Assembly (NCBI RefSeq): GCF_017355955.1
Contig: NZ_JAFFID010000004.1
Span: forward strand, 422,432 to 486,431
DNA from: Sabulibacter ruber
GTDB taxonomy: Bacteria > Bacteroidota > Bacteroidia > Cytophagales > Hymenobacteraceae
Direction: 5' to 3'
DNA: 64,000 nt
The notes under the pieces are model-generated. The model did no database searches and was not told the DNA's origin. It saw nothing but the letters and a program-made list of their open reading frames with translations. Below are positions 8,395 through 16,900 of this stretch, piece after piece (position 1 is the first letter of the stretch; each line of letters opens with the position of its first letter). A program made the translations under genes and the position numbers.

Positions 8395-9027
8395 ATGCAG
8401 AATCCGGTAATTATATTAGGCGCCCAGGAGTTGGGCGTGCTGGCCTTAGATGCCTTCCAAAGCAATGACGTCATTGTGTATTGTTTTCTGGATGACCAAG
8501 TGGCTTTGCAACGGAAAGAAGTGAACGACATCACCGTGATGGGGAACACAGAAGATGAGAACTTCCTGAAAATGTTGGGCAAGAAGTGCGACGTGTTTGT
8601 GGCCGCCGAGGACACTGCCGCGCGCAAAAGCCTCACCAATATGCTTAAGGAAGACTACAAAGTGGTGCCGGTCAATGCCATCCATAAATTCAGCTACGTG
8701 TCTGAGCACGCCTGGCTGGGGCACGGCAACTTCATCCAGGCCGGGGCTATTGTGAACGCCAATGCCAAAGTTGGCAACGGTTGCATTGTAGGCGCCCGGG
8801 CTGTGGTAGACACCAACGCGGTGCTGGAAGACAACGTGCAGTTAGGGGCCGGAGCCATGGTCAACGCCGGGGTCACCATTGCCGAGGGAGCCTTTGTGGG
8901 TACCGGAGCGGTGATCGTATCTGGCGTGAAGATTGGCAAAAACGCGCGCGTGGGTGCCGGCGCCGTGGTAGTGGCCGATGTGGCCGCGAAACAAACCGTT
9001 TTCGGGAACCCCGCCAAGCCTGTTTAA
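8395..9027 (+). CDS. NeuD/PglD-family sugar O/N-acyltransferase
   Basis: The protein has 210 aa. The N-terminal Rossmann-like domain (PVIILGAQELGVLALDAF, residues 4-95) resembles the PglD/NeuD sugar-binding domain. The C-terminal half (100-205) is a left-handed beta-helix of hexapeptide repeats (GAIVNANAKVGNGCIVGARA and onward) that binds acetyl-CoA. Family members acetylate nucleotide amino sugars or sialic acid for surface glycans. The exact substrate cannot be read from sequence, and no other glycan-synthesis gene is adjacent. It stands alone, with 155 bases upstream and 223 downstream. Confidence 0.8.
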   Translation: MQNPVIILGAQELGVLALDAFQSNDVIVYCFLDDQVALQRKEVNDITVMGNTEDENFLKMLGKKCDVFVAAEDTAARKSLTNMLKEDYKVVPVNAIHKFSYVSEHAWLGHGNFIQAGAIVNANAKVGNGCIVGARAVVDTNAVLEDNVQLGAGAMVNAGVTIAEGAFVGTGAVIVSGVKIGKNARVGAGAVVVADVAAKQTVFGNPAKPV

Positions 9028-9066
9028 GGAAGGCATTGAACGCTAAATTCTGGACGTTAGATTTTT

Positions 9067-9096
9067 GTAGTCCTGATAGAATAGACTCAGGACTAC
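9067..9096. repeat. 10-bp inverted repeat after the acyltransferase gene
   Basis: GTAGTCCTGA (9067-9076) and TCAGGACTAC (9087-9096) are perfect complements with a 10-base spacer. There is no T-run after it, so termination is doubtful. It could be a 3' stabilising hairpin. Confidence 0.4.
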
Positions 9097-9130
9097 AGAC
9101 TCAGAACTCAGTACTGACAAAGGTCATCTT

Positions 9131-9150
9131 CCGTTTCCGGGCTGTTTTCC
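9131..9150. repeat. Half copy of the ~40-bp intergenic palindrome
   Basis: The 20 bases begin CCGTTTCCGGGCTG and match the left half of the intergenic palindrome family. The right half is missing and the trhO -7 element follows directly. Confidence 0.45.
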
Positions 9151-9151
9151 T

Positions 9152-9159
9152 TAAATTCG
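9152..9159 (+). promoter_or_regulatory. Possible -7 element of trhO
   Basis: TAAATTCG fits the looser TAnnTTYG form of the Bacteroidota -7 box. It lies 91 bases before the chosen trhO ATG. The -33 element is weak. Confidence 0.35.
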
Positions 9160-9250
9160 CACCAAAATGCAAACGCTGGTGTTGCCCAATAGCATATCAG
9201 CACATTCATCAATTAGCACATTAACTACACTTAGTCTGAAACTAAGCCGT

Positions 9251-10219
9251 ATGAAAAAGTACAGTATCTTACTCTATTACCACTACACCAAGATTGAAGA
9301 CCCAGAGGCTTTCCGGGAGGAACACCACCTGCTGTGCCTTAATCTAAACCTCTTGGGCCGCATTATTGTGGCCGCCGAAGGCCTGAACGGTACCGTTTCA
9401 GGCTTGGTAGAAGACTGCGAAGCCTACATGGCCGCCGTGAAGGCTGATCCTCGTTTTGAGGGCATCGACTTCAAAGTGGATTACGCCGATGAGCACGCGT
9501 TCACCAAACTGCACGTGCGGCACAAACCCGAGATTGTACATGCCGGGCTGCACAACGTAGATCCTACTCAGCGTACCGGGGTGCATCTCTCGCCAAAGGA
9601 GTTCAAGGAGATGAAAGACCAGGAAGATGTGGTGATTCTGGACGTGCGCTCAGACTATGAGCACAGCATGGGCAAGTTCAAGAACGCCGTGACCCTGGAT
9701 ATTGAAAACTTCCGGGAGTTTCCGGATAAGATTGACGAGCTCAAGGAGAAGTACGAGGGCAAGAAAATCCTGACGTACTGCACCGGCGGCATCAAGTGCG
9801 AGAAAGCCAGCGCGTTCCTTTTGGAGAAAGGTTTTGAGAACGTGTACCAGCTGCACGGCGGCATCATCAAGTACGGCATGGAAGCTGGCGGCGAGGACTT
9901 TGAGGGCAAATGCTACGTGTTTGATAACCGCGTGGCCGTGGATGTGAATACCGTGAACCCGGTGGTGATTTCCCGCTGCCATGTGTGTAACACGCCCTCG
10001 GCCAGAATGGTGAACTGCGCCAATCCGCACTGCAACCTGCACGTGCCTATCTGCCAGGAATGCGGGGTGAAAATGGACGGTGCCTGCTCTACCACTTGCC
10101 AGGAGCATCCAGACAAACGCCCGTACGATGGTACCGGTTACTACCAGAAAAACACCAACGGCTACAACCCGTACAAAGGCTTGAACCGACGCAAAAAGGA
10201 ACAGCCCAAAGCCGTTTAA
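9251..10219 (+). CDS. trhO: tRNA uridine(34) hydroxylase, rhodanese-type (TrhO/YceA)
   Basis: This enzyme makes 5-hydroxyuridine at the tRNA wobble position 34 in an oxygen-dependent way. The 322 aa have an N-terminal acylphosphatase-like domain (1-95) and a rhodanese domain (about 120-225) with the active-site loop YCTGGIKCEKA (C177). A C-terminal Cys-rich segment (CHVCNTPS, CANPHC, CQECG, CSTTC) is typical of this family and probably holds zinc. I start at ATG 9251, where the conserved MKKYSILLYYHY begins; the in-frame ATG at 9167 would add 28 unconserved residues. A terminator follows the stop. Confidence 0.9.
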   Translation: MKKYSILLYYHYTKIEDPEAFREEHHLLCLNLNLLGRIIVAAEGLNGTVSGLVEDCEAYMAAVKADPRFEGIDFKVDYADEHAFTKLHVRHKPEIVHAGLHNVDPTQRTGVHLSPKEFKEMKDQEDVVILDVRSDYEHSMGKFKNAVTLDIENFREFPDKIDELKEKYEGKKILTYCTGGIKCEKASAFLLEKGFENVYQLHGGIIKYGMEAGGEDFEGKCYVFDNRVAVDVNTVNPVVISRCHVCNTPSARMVNCANPHCNLHVPICQECGVKMDGACSTTCQEHPDKRPYDGTGYYQKNTNGYNPYKGLNRRKKEQPKAV

Positions 10220-10239
10220 ACAATAGAAAACAACTTGAG

Positions 10240-10283
10240 AAAGCGCCGGACGTTGTGCAAAGCAACTGGTCGGCGCTTTTTTG
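10240..10283 (+). terminator. Rho-independent terminator after trhO
   Basis: AAAGCGCCG (10240-10248) pairs with CGGCGCTTT (10271-10279), with an inner GTTG/CAAC stem, then a T-rich run. Confidence 0.8.
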
Positions 10284-10373
10284 TTTTCCTACTTTGCCAT
10301 ACTACCTTAAGCAGCCGGAGAGGATTTCTCTTAAGCCCTTTGGCGCTATTGTACCACCTAAAACTATGAAACT

Positions 10374-11237
10374 ATGTCCCGAATTCCGGAGTCTGAACTA
10401 ATCCTGAACGCCGATGGCAGCATCTATCACCTGAACCTGCTGCCCGAGATGATCTCTGACACCATCATCACCGTGGGAGACCAGGACCGCGTGGCCCGCG
10501 TAAGCCGCTATTTTGATTCCATTGAGGTGCAGGTAGCCAAGCGCGAGTTTGTCACGCATACCGGCTATTACAAAGGCAAACGGATCTCGGTGGTGTCAAC
10601 CGGTATTGGAACAGACAACATTGACATAGTCTTGAATGAACTGGATGCGCTGGTGAACATTGATTTTGTGAGCCGAGAACCCGTAGAGCCCGAAGACCGC
10701 ATCTCTCTCAAGATTGTCCGCATTGGAACCTCCGGGGCCTTGCAGGAAGATGTGCCGCTGGGCAGCCACCTGGCTACTGAATATGCCGTGGGGCTTGATA
10801 CCCTCATGCAATTCTACCCGCTCATGGAAACCGGCTATGAGACCGAGATTGCCGTGAACCTGCAGTTGGCGCTTGGTCTGGGATTTCTGCCTTACTGCGC
10901 AAAAGGCTCAGATATTCTGCGGGAGCAGATTGCGGGAGACATGATCCACGGCAACACGTTCACCTGTCCCGGGTTTTATGCCCCACAGGGCCGGTTGCTG
11001 CGTTTACAGCCCAAAATTGAAAATGTGATTGGGAAACTGAAAGACTTCCAGTTTGAGAACGTGCGGTTTACCAATTTTGAGATGGAAACCGCCGGAATCT
11101 ACAGCCTGGGCCGACTATTGGGGCATGAAGTTCTTTCGCTCAACGCCATTGTGGCCAACCGCATTACCCATCAGTTTGCTTCAAACAGTGACGAGATTAT
11201 AGATGACCTGATTCTGAAGGTATTGGACAGAATCTAA
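10374..11237 (+). CDS. Nucleoside phosphorylase (uridine phosphorylase-like)
   Basis: This is a PNP/UDP-phosphorylase fold protein of 287 aa, which would cleave a nucleoside with phosphate to free base and ribose-1-phosphate. Visible motifs are TVGDQDRV (phosphate side), VSTGIGTDNIDIVLNEL, RIGTSGALQ (the classical GTxG glycine loop) and FTNFEMETAGIY, whose Glu-Met-Glu contacts the ribose. Sequence alone does not fix uridine versus purine specificity. The start ATG 10374 opens MSRIPESELILN. The gene is flanked by strong terminators on both sides, so it is monocistronic. Confidence 0.85.
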   Translation: MSRIPESELILNADGSIYHLNLLPEMISDTIITVGDQDRVARVSRYFDSIEVQVAKREFVTHTGYYKGKRISVVSTGIGTDNIDIVLNELDALVNIDFVSREPVEPEDRISLKIVRIGTSGALQEDVPLGSHLATEYAVGLDTLMQFYPLMETGYETEIAVNLQLALGLGFLPYCAKGSDILREQIAGDMIHGNTFTCPGFYAPQGRLLRLQPKIENVIGKLKDFQFENVRFTNFEMETAGIYSLGRLLGHEVLSLNAIVANRITHQFASNSDEIIDDLILKVLDRI

Positions 11238-11250
11238 CCTTCTTACCCAT

Positions 11251-11299
11251 AAAAAAAGCCGAGGCCTTTGGTTGCACACCAAAGGCCTCGGCTTTTTTT
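11251..11299. terminator. Bidirectional terminator
   Basis: A perfect hairpin: AAAAAAAGCCGAGGCC (from 11251) pairs with the mirror arm ending GGCCTCGGCTTTTTTT (to 11298), with a 7-base loop. A-run and T-run on the two sides serve both the phosphorylase (+) and the small gene on the minus strand. Confidence 0.9.
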
Positions 11300-11371
11300 G
11301 AACTAGTTTCCTGTTTAACCGGAAAACTGAAAGTAAGATCCTGAAGAAAGGTTAACCTTCAGGAGCATGCG

Positions 11372-11671
11372 CTAGAAAAATTCAACACCTAAAATAGAGC
11401 GGGTGGGTAGCGTAGCACCGGCTTTAATGGTAGTGTAATCTTTATCGGCTTGCCAGATAGTAGTTTGAACCCGAAGGATATCGCCGGTAGCTACCTGGAA
11501 AGTGATTTCCACTTTCCCATGATATCCGTTTCCTAAACGGCTGGCACGCTCTAAGTCATGCAGACGTCTTGTTTTTGACTCTTTGTCCGGTAACACATCC
11601 TCTTGGCCAAATTGTAATTGCGGGATAGTTTCTTTGTCTATCAGCTGGCAGTGGGGCAGGGTTTTTTCCAT
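11372..11671 (-). CDS. Small conserved hypothetical protein
   Basis: The product has 99 aa, soluble, with no signal peptide. The C-terminal half (VEITFQVATGDILRVQTTIW, then GATLPTRSILGVEFF) reads as a small all-beta domain. I recall similar short proteins in Cytophagales but know no function. It looks real because it ends at the bidirectional terminator, has an ordinary ATG and has no overlapping better ORF. It does not look co-transcribed with the LuxC-like gene, since about 160 bases and a palindromic repeat separate them. Confidence 0.6.
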   Translation of the reverse strand: MEKTLPHCQLIDKETIPQLQFGQEDVLPDKESKTRRLHDLERASRLGNGYHGKVEITFQVATGDILRVQTTIWQADKDYTTIKAGATLPTRSILGVEFF

Positions 11672-11788
11672 GGCATAATCATGTTTTGGCGTTAGTCAGT
11701 AGCCCAATGAATAAAGAACTTATTACATCTGCAAACGGTAAATCACACAATAAAGCTGCGTAAAATCTGTTGCCACCGAGAAAAAACA

Positions 11789-11825
11789 CGTTTTAGAGCC
11801 ACTTTCTGAGAAACAGCCCCAAAAC
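11789..11825. repeat. Copy of the ~40-bp intergenic palindrome
   Basis: The layout is CGTTTTAGAGCC, then ACTTTCTGAGAAA, then CAGCCCCAAAAC, an imperfect inverted repeat matching the family. It lies just downstream of the LuxC-like gene (minus strand) and could act as its transcript end. Confidence 0.6.
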
Positions 11826-11829
11826 TTAA

Positions 11830-12849
11830 TTACAATTTAAGCAAGAATTCCATGGTATCCACGCCATCGGCATAATCATTTACAGAGGGGCACTGGGCCT
11901 GACCAAACGCGAAGCTTCTGGGCCAATGGGCTTCTTTGGAAACCACGCACTGCAGTTTTTCCTGCACCGCCTCCAGCTTTTGGCCTAAATCCTGCTGGTC
12001 TGTATACGTTTCATAGAAAAGAACCGAGATAGGAGAAACCAGTTGCTGGTTTTCAGTGACCATCAGGAAACCATTGTCCAGGTGCGGCACGCCGTTTACC
12101 AGGTAAATAGACTTGTTGTAGTCATAGTTGTTCTGGTACTTGTGGTGGTTGGCCACTTCCTGTTTAGACTGAATGGCTTCAAAAAACGGAGTGAAATCGT
12201 AATCTTGCGGCACGTAGGCTTTGGAGACGTTGCGGCAACCCAACCCGTAGTACTGCAAGATGTCATCGCCCAAAGAAGCCAGTTCTTCCTTGGTTTCATT
12301 GCCGGTGAGCACCGCCACGCTGGTGCGGTTCCTTCTGATGATGTGCGGCCGGTTGGCAAAGTAAAACTCAAAATGACGGGCGGTGTTGTCAGAACCGGTC
12401 GCAATCACGGCATCAGATTCCTTCATCATATGCACCAACTGGATCTGCTCCTGAAAACCGGGCTCAATGTCCACCAGTTTGCTCAAGAGGTGCGGCAACA
12501 GAAACGGATCGCCCGAGGCCGGTTTTGCCTGTAAGATATGACCAGCCAACAGAACGCAAAGCGCATCATGGAAACCCACGGCCGGAATGTTCCCCGCCAT
12601 TACCACTCCCACTTTCTTAGGCGAAGGGTTAATTTGCGGAATATCATATTGAGCCAGCCAGGCCTCCAGCTGTTCTTTCTGCAACATGCTGGCAATGCCG
12701 TCCAGCGCCGCTGAAACATTTGGGAAGTCAAAGAAGTTATTGTGTTCACTGGCCCTGCGAGCCAGGTATCTGCGTTCCTCGACGGGTAAGGTGCGAAGGT
12801 AAACTCCTAGTTGTATAAAAGCGGATAGTCTGTTTTCTAAGGTAAGCAT
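11830..12849 (-). CDS. Acyl-CoA reductase, LuxC-like (PF05893)
   Basis: The family reduces acyl-CoA or acylated enzyme to an aldehyde using NADPH within the aldehyde dehydrogenase superfamily. The 339 aa carry VGVVMAGNIPAVGFHD (nucleotide-binding), RRNRTSVAVLTGNE, and GLGCRNVSKAYVP, where the Cys is the probable acyl-accepting nucleophile. Short LuxC-like proteins are widespread in Bacteroidota and not tied to luminescence; the substrate is unknown. An open frame runs back to 13140 but crosses the divergent ferredoxin gene. The ATG at 12849 (MLTLENRLSAF) is where the domain begins. Confidence 0.8.
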   Translation of the reverse strand: MLTLENRLSAFIQLGVYLRTLPVEERRYLARRASEHNNFFDFPNVSAALDGIASMLQKEQLEAWLAQYDIPQINPSPKKVGVVMAGNIPAVGFHDALCVLLAGHILQAKPASGDPFLLPHLLSKLVDIEPGFQEQIQLVHMMKESDAVIATGSDNTARHFEFYFANRPHIIRRNRTSVAVLTGNETKEELASLGDDILQYYGLGCRNVSKAYVPQDYDFTPFFEAIQSKQEVANHHKYQNNYDYNKSIYLVNGVPHLDNGFLMVTENQQLVSPISVLFYETYTDQQDLGQKLEAVQEKLQCVVSKEAHWPRSFAFGQAQCPSVNDYADGVDTMEFLLKL

Positions 12850-12879
12850 ATTGGGGAAACAGTGGAAGCGTGAGAAACG

Positions 12880-12911
12880 TTTGATACAATGCGCATAACC
12901 TATTACTTTTG
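12880..12911 (+). promoter_or_regulatory. Full Bacteroidota-type promoter of the ferredoxin gene
   Basis: TTTG (12880-12883), 20 bases, then TACTTTTG (12904-12911) fit the -33/-7 consensus TTTG-N19/20-TAnnTTTG. Transcription should start near 12916, giving a leader of about 55 bases. Confidence 0.7.
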
Positions 12912-12972
12912 TGCGCGGAATGGCGTGCCGTTGGCGGTGCGAAATTACTAAAAAGAAACAGGAGATACGATT

Positions 12973-13320
12973 ATGGCTATAATGATTACAGATGAGTGTA
13001 TCAACTGCGGCGCATGCGAGCCGGAGTGCCCCAACACGGCTATCTATGAAGGTGGCGTACAGTGGACCTGGGCCGATGGTACCTCTCTGACCCAAGTGGA
13101 AAAAGACGGTGGCGTAACGGTAGACGGCAAAGCCCCGCAACCGCCTATCTCAGACGAGTTTTATTACATAGTCTCTGACAAGTGCACCGAGTGCGTCGGT
13201 TTCCACGAGGAACCGCAGTGTGCCGCGGTCTGCCCGGTAGACTGCTGCGTGGATGACCCCGACTATCGCGAGACCGAGGAAGCCTTACTAGCCAAGAAAG
13301 AGTGGTTGCACGCCAGCTAA
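12973..13320 (+). CDS. 4Fe-4S dicluster ferredoxin (YfhL-like)
   Basis: This small electron carrier of 115 aa holds two [4Fe-4S] clusters. The first motif is CINCGACEPECP (residues 10-21). The second is split by a short insert: CTECVGFHEEPQCAAVCP (about 73-90), then further cysteines. This spacing matches the YfhL-type ferredoxins. The donor and acceptor are unknown. It is divergent from the LuxC-like reductase, so a shared regulatory region is possible but unproven. A terminator follows. Confidence 0.9.
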   Translation: MAIMITDECINCGACEPECPNTAIYEGGVQWTWADGTSLTQVEKDGGVTVDGKAPQPPISDEFYYIVSDKCTECVGFHEEPQCAAVCPVDCCVDDPDYRETEEALLAKKEWLHAS

Positions 13321-13344
13321 TCCTTCTATAGAAAGCTATTCAGG

Positions 13345-13367
13345 AACCCGCCTCGTGCGGGTTTTTT
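13345..13367 (+). terminator. Rho-independent terminator after the ferredoxin gene
   Basis: AACCCGC pairs with GCGGGTT around a CTCGT loop, followed by a run of T. Confidence 0.85.
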
Positions 13368-13376
13368 GTTTTCTGA

Positions 13377-13414
13377 CGTTTCAGGGCTGCTTTCTGTAAA
13401 ATTGACCCGAAACG
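13377..13414. repeat. Copy of the ~40-bp intergenic palindrome
   Basis: CGTTTCAGGGCTGCTTTC on the left mirrors GACCCGAAACG on the right with a short centre. It is a good family member and sits directly after the ferredoxin terminator. Confidence 0.65.
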
Positions 13415-13430
13415 GGAGCCACTATTTGTT

Positions 13431-13633
13431 CGCTGGCGCGAGCCTCCGGCTTGTGTCCACACGCATTCCATACCTTCTTTTTGTCCTCCTGGAAGGATCT
13501 TGTGGGCAAACGGCAGTTGCGTTTCTTCAATGCATGTCTGGTTTGGCAAAAGAGCCTTTCAGGATGAAAGAAGAGAGTGAATCTTGTTATCTCGGGAATG
13601 CGTGCGGACACGAGCCGGAGGCTCGCGCCAGCG
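13431..13633. mobile_element. MITE-like element with 39-bp inverted ends
   Basis: The 39-base ends (13431-13469 and 13595-13633) are inverted copies differing at about two positions. Each begins CGCTGGCGCGAGCC at the outer edge. The 125-base interior holds no plausible gene; ORFs across it on both strands are read-through. No target duplication is evident. The same GGCGCGAG-type ends occur at 16591-16843 and 43793-43961. Confidence 0.6.
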
Positions 13634-13655
13634 GAAGCAGAGAGTTCCATGCAAC

Positions 13656-13690
13656 AGACCTCGTAGTGTCCGAAGGTCCTACGAGTGTCT
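13656..13690. repeat. 35-bp palindromic repeat (solo copy)
   Basis: The unit starts AGACCTCGTAGTGTCC and ends CCTACGAGTGTCT. The identical sequence occurs twice as inverted ends at 23136-23170 and 23300-23334. Confidence 0.7.
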
Positions 13691-13710
13691 CCACCGGCAT
13701 CGTTTATACA

Positions 13711-13739
13711 CCGTTTTCCCGAAATCAGCCTGAAAACGG
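13711..13739. repeat. Short copy of the ~40-bp intergenic palindrome
   Basis: CCGTTTTC (13711-13718) pairs with GAAAACGG (13732-13739) around CCCGAAATCAGCCT. It is a shortened family member upstream of valS. Confidence 0.55.
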
Positions 13740-13793
13740 GAGCTTTACCGGAGAGCTTAACCAATATCTGTCAACTAACATCGGCTAATTTGC

Positions 13794-13801
13794 TATTTTT
13801 G
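13794..13801 (+). promoter_or_regulatory. -7 promoter element of valS
   Basis: TATTTTTG fits TAnnTTTG, 73 bases before the valS ATG. The -33 match is poor. Confidence 0.45.
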
Positions 13802-13874
13802 TAGCTTCGCATGGTTCGTGCGGGCGCTGCTTCAGTAGCACATCAGCACATAAAAACATTAGCACATTGTAGTG

Positions 13875-16508
13875 ATGTCAATTCCTAAAACATACAACCC
13901 CAAAGAAGTAGAAGACAAGTGGTACGCCACCTGGCTGGAGCGCGGCTTCTTCAAGTCTAAACCAAACCCCAGAAAAGAGCCTTACACGGTGGTAATTCCG
14001 CCGCCCAACGTAACGGGTGTGCTGCACATGGGCCACATGCTCAACAACACCATTCAGGATGTGCTGGTGCGCCGCGCCCGTATGCAAGGCAAAGAGGCTT
14101 TGTGGGTAGCGGGTACTGACCATGCTTCCATCGCCACTGAGGCCCGTGTGGTGAACATGCTTAAGGAGAAAGGCATCAACAAAAGTGACCTTACCCGCGA
14201 GGAGTTCCTGGAATACGCCTGGGAGTGGAAAGAGAAATACGGCGGCATCATTCTGGAGCAGCTCAAGAAACTGGGTGCCTCCTGCGACTGGGACCGCACC
14301 CGCTTCACCATGGAGCCAGACATGACCGATGCCGTACTTCAGGTGTTCGTGGATTTGTACCGCAAAGGCCACATCTACCGCGGTGTGCGCATGGTAAACT
14401 GGGACCCGCAGGGAATGACCGCATTGTCTGACGAGGAGGTAAACTTCAAGCAGGTAAACGGCAAGTTGTACTACCTGCACTACGCCATTGAAGGTTCTGA
14501 CGAGGTGCTTACCGTTGCCACCAAACGCCCCGAGACCATCATGGGCGACGTGGCCATCTGCGTACACCCCGAGGATGAGCGGTACAAGCACTTGGCGGGG
14601 AAGAAAGCCATTATTCCGCTGGTGAACCGTGCCATTCCCATCATCTTTGATGAGTACGTAGACCGCGAATTCGGAACGGGGGTATTGAAAGTAACCCCGG
14701 CCCACGACATCAACGACTACGAACTGGGCGTGAAGCACAACCTGCCCAGCATTGATGTATTGAACGACAATGGAACCATCCATGAGCGCGCTGGCCTTTA
14801 CGTGGGCGAGGACCGCTTTGTGGTGCGCAAGAAAATCACCAAAGACCTGGAAGCGGCTGGCCTGCTGGAGAAGGTGGAAGACTCCGTGACCAACGTAGGT
14901 TTCTCTGAGCGGACCGATGCCGTGATTGAGCCTAAGCTTTCTATGCAGTGGTGGTGCAAGATGGACGCCATGGCCAAACCAGCTCTGGAGAACGTGATGA
15001 ACGACACCATCAAGCTGCACCCGCCTAAGTTCAAGAACATGTACCGTTCCTGGATGGAGAACGTGCACGATTGGTGTATCTCGCGTCAGTTGTGGTGGGG
15101 CCAGCGCATTCCGGCGTACTACCTGCCAGATGGTACGTTTGTAGTAGCGCGTACCGCCGAGGAAGCCTTAACCGAAGCCCGCGAGAAATCCGGCAACCCC
15201 GATCTGCAATTGTCTGACCTGCGTCAGGACGAAGACGTGCTGGATACCTGGTTCTCTTCCTGGTTGTGGCCTATCTCGGTGTTCGATGGGTTCAAAGACC
15301 CAGACAACGAGGATATCCTGTACTATTACCCCACCAATGACCTGGTAACCGCCCCTGAGATCCTGTTCTTCTGGGTGGCCCGGATGATCATGGCCGGGTA
15401 CGAGTTCCGCAAAGAGTTGCCGTTCAAGAACGTGTATCTCACCGGAATTGTGCGTGATGCCCAAGGCCGCAAGATGTCTAAGTCGCTGGGGAATTCGCCA
15501 GATCCGCTGGATCTGATTGACAAGTACGGTGCCGATGGCGTGCGCGCGGGGATGCTCTTCAGCTCACCGGCCGGTAATGACTTGCTGTTTGATGAGAAAC
15601 TCTGTGAGCAGGGCCGTAACTTCAGCAATAAGATCTGGAATGCGTTTAGGTTAATTAACGGCTGGGAAGTAGATGAGACTTTAGCGAACCCGAACGAGAA
15701 GGCCATCAAGTGGTTTGACTCCAAGTTCAACGAGGCGCTCAACACCCTGGAGGATCACTTCGACAAATTCCGGATTTCCGATGCCCTGCTCACCGTGTAC
15801 AAACTGGTGTGGGATGATTTCTGCTCCAATTACCTGGAGATGATCAAACCGGCCTTCGGGTCACCCATTGACGCAGCTACGTTGCAGGCCACCAATGACT
15901 TCCTGGAGAAGCTTATGAAGGTGCTGCATCCGTTCATGCCGTTCATCTCTGAGGAGATCTGGAACTCCATGAAAGAGCGCACCGCCAAAGATTGCCTGGT
16001 GGTAGCTTCCTGGCCGCAGCAAGGTAGGGTAGACGCTGATCTGCTCAAGCAGACCGAGTACGTACTCAACGTGGTAGGCCAGATCCGGAACCTGCGCAAC
16101 AGCAAGAACATTTCACCGGCCAAAAAGCTGGCCTTGCACGTGCGCCTGGTGGAAGGCAAGAACGCCATCGCGGGGTACGAAACGTTGGTAAGCAAACTGG
16201 CAAACCTGAGCGAAATCCAGGAAACCGAGCAGCAACTGGATAACGCGCTTTCCTTCGTGGTAGACAGTTCTGAGTTCTTCATCCCGATGGAAGGCAACAT
16301 TGATGCCGCCGCTGAGCGCGCCCGTCTCCTGAAGGAACTTGATTACACCAAAGGCTTCCTGGCCAGCGTAGTGAAAAAGCTGAGCAACGAACGTTTCGTG
16401 AGCGGTGCCCCAGAAGCCGTAATCAGCGCTGAGCGCAAAAAGCAATCAGACGCCGAGGCTAAGATTGCCGCCTTGGAGCAGAGCCTTGCTGCGCTTCCTA
16501 CTGAATAG
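13875..16508 (+). CDS. valS: Valine--tRNA ligase
   Basis: This class I aminoacyl-tRNA synthetase charges tRNA-Val. The protein has 877 aa. The HIGH-type motif is HMGH (51-54) in PPPNVTGVLHMGHML. The connective editing domain that hydrolyses mischarged Thr-tRNA lies at about 205-350 (ATKRPETIMGD). KMSKS is at 533-537. The anticodon-binding helical domain follows, and the C-terminal arm (about 810-875) is a coiled coil typical of ValRS. I use ATG 13875 rather than the adjacent GTG 13872. A strong terminator follows. Confidence 0.97.
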   Translation: MSIPKTYNPKEVEDKWYATWLERGFFKSKPNPRKEPYTVVIPPPNVTGVLHMGHMLNNTIQDVLVRRARMQGKEALWVAGTDHASIATEARVVNMLKEKGINKSDLTREEFLEYAWEWKEKYGGIILEQLKKLGASCDWDRTRFTMEPDMTDAVLQVFVDLYRKGHIYRGVRMVNWDPQGMTALSDEEVNFKQVNGKLYYLHYAIEGSDEVLTVATKRPETIMGDVAICVHPEDERYKHLAGKKAIIPLVNRAIPIIFDEYVDREFGTGVLKVTPAHDINDYELGVKHNLPSIDVLNDNGTIHERAGLYVGEDRFVVRKKITKDLEAAGLLEKVEDSVTNVGFSERTDAVIEPKLSMQWWCKMDAMAKPALENVMNDTIKLHPPKFKNMYRSWMENVHDWCISRQLWWGQRIPAYYLPDGTFVVARTAEEALTEAREKSGNPDLQLSDLRQDEDVLDTWFSSWLWPISVFDGFKDPDNEDILYYYPTNDLVTAPEILFFWVARMIMAGYEFRKELPFKNVYLTGIVRDAQGRKMSKSLGNSPDPLDLIDKYGADGVRAGMLFSSPAGNDLLFDEKLCEQGRNFSNKIWNAFRLINGWEVDETLANPNEKAIKWFDSKFNEALNTLEDHFDKFRISDALLTVYKLVWDDFCSNYLEMIKPAFGSPIDAATLQATNDFLEKLMKVLHPFMPFISEEIWNSMKERTAKDCLVVASWPQQGRVDADLLKQTEYVLNVVGQIRNLRNSKNISPAKKLALHVRLVEGKNAIAGYETLVSKLANLSEIQETEQQLDNALSFVVDSSEFFIPMEGNIDAAAERARLLKELDYTKGFLASVVKKLSNERFVSGAPEAVISAERKKQSDAEAKIAALEQSLAALPTE

Positions 16509-16530
16509 AAGTTGAAATTTGATGAATAAT

Positions 16531-16564
16531 AAAACGGCTGCTCTCAACAGAGCAGCCGTTTTTG
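16531..16564 (+). terminator. Rho-independent terminator after valS
   Basis: AAAACGGCTGCTCT (16531-16544) pairs perfectly with AGAGCAGCCGTTTT (16549-16562) around a CAAC loop, with T on the downstream side. Confidence 0.9.
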
Positions 16565-16590
16565 TTTATAAGCCTTTTACGTTCTCACCC

Positions 16591-16843
16591 GTTGGCGCGA
16601 GTTTGTAACTCGTGCCAACCGATAATGGGTAGTCTCCAGACTACCCTCGCTGCCCCGCAGCGAAACCGCGCATGGCTGAGTTCCAATGGCAACTATGGCG
16701 CGGAAGTTACTTCCGTGCCTTTAGAACACAGGCAAGGAACGGAAGTAAACCGCGCCATAGAAAGGTCCTTTTAGCTTGTGGTTCCCGGCGAGTCTGGAGA
16801 CTCGCTTCATCCCAAGCCACGAGACTGAAGTCTCGCGCCAGTG
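16591..16843. mobile_element. MITE-like composite of nested palindromes
   Basis: The outer ends read GTTGGCGCGAG and (inverted) CACTGGCGCGAG. Inside are GGGTAGTCT/AGACTACCC (16627-16646), TCGCTGC/GCAGCGA (16647-16663), a long CTATGGCGCGGAAG/CCGCGCCATAG inverted pair (16693-16760), and CGAGTCTGGAGACTCG. These modules also occur at 43793-43961 and 23003-23065. No gene is present. Confidence 0.6.
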
Positions 16844-16865
16844 TTTTAGAATATCTTTACTCCAT

Positions 16866-16900
16866 TTCAAGCTCGTTTTCTAGAAAACAGGCCTGAAACG
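16866..16900. repeat. Copy of the ~40-bp intergenic palindrome
   Basis: CGTTTTCTAGAAAAC at the centre is flanked by CAAGCT and AGGCCTGAAACG. It abuts the stop codon of the minus-strand gene at 16901, a position consistent with transcript ending. Confidence 0.65.

Noticed and set aside
12850..13140. N-terminal extension of the LuxC-like protein
   Set aside because: It lies antisense to the ferredoxin gene and across its promoter, and the family begins at the ATG at 12849.
13366..13788. ORFs on both strands across the gap between the ferredoxin gene and valS
   Set aside because: They read through inverted repeats, so both strands give similar peptides (PEARAS and mirror forms). This is repeat translation, not a gene.
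13878..15068. 396-codon ORF antisense to valS
   Set aside because: It has no recognisable domain and is His/Val-rich, the pattern expected from the shadow of a GC-biased gene. The sense strand is plainly valS.
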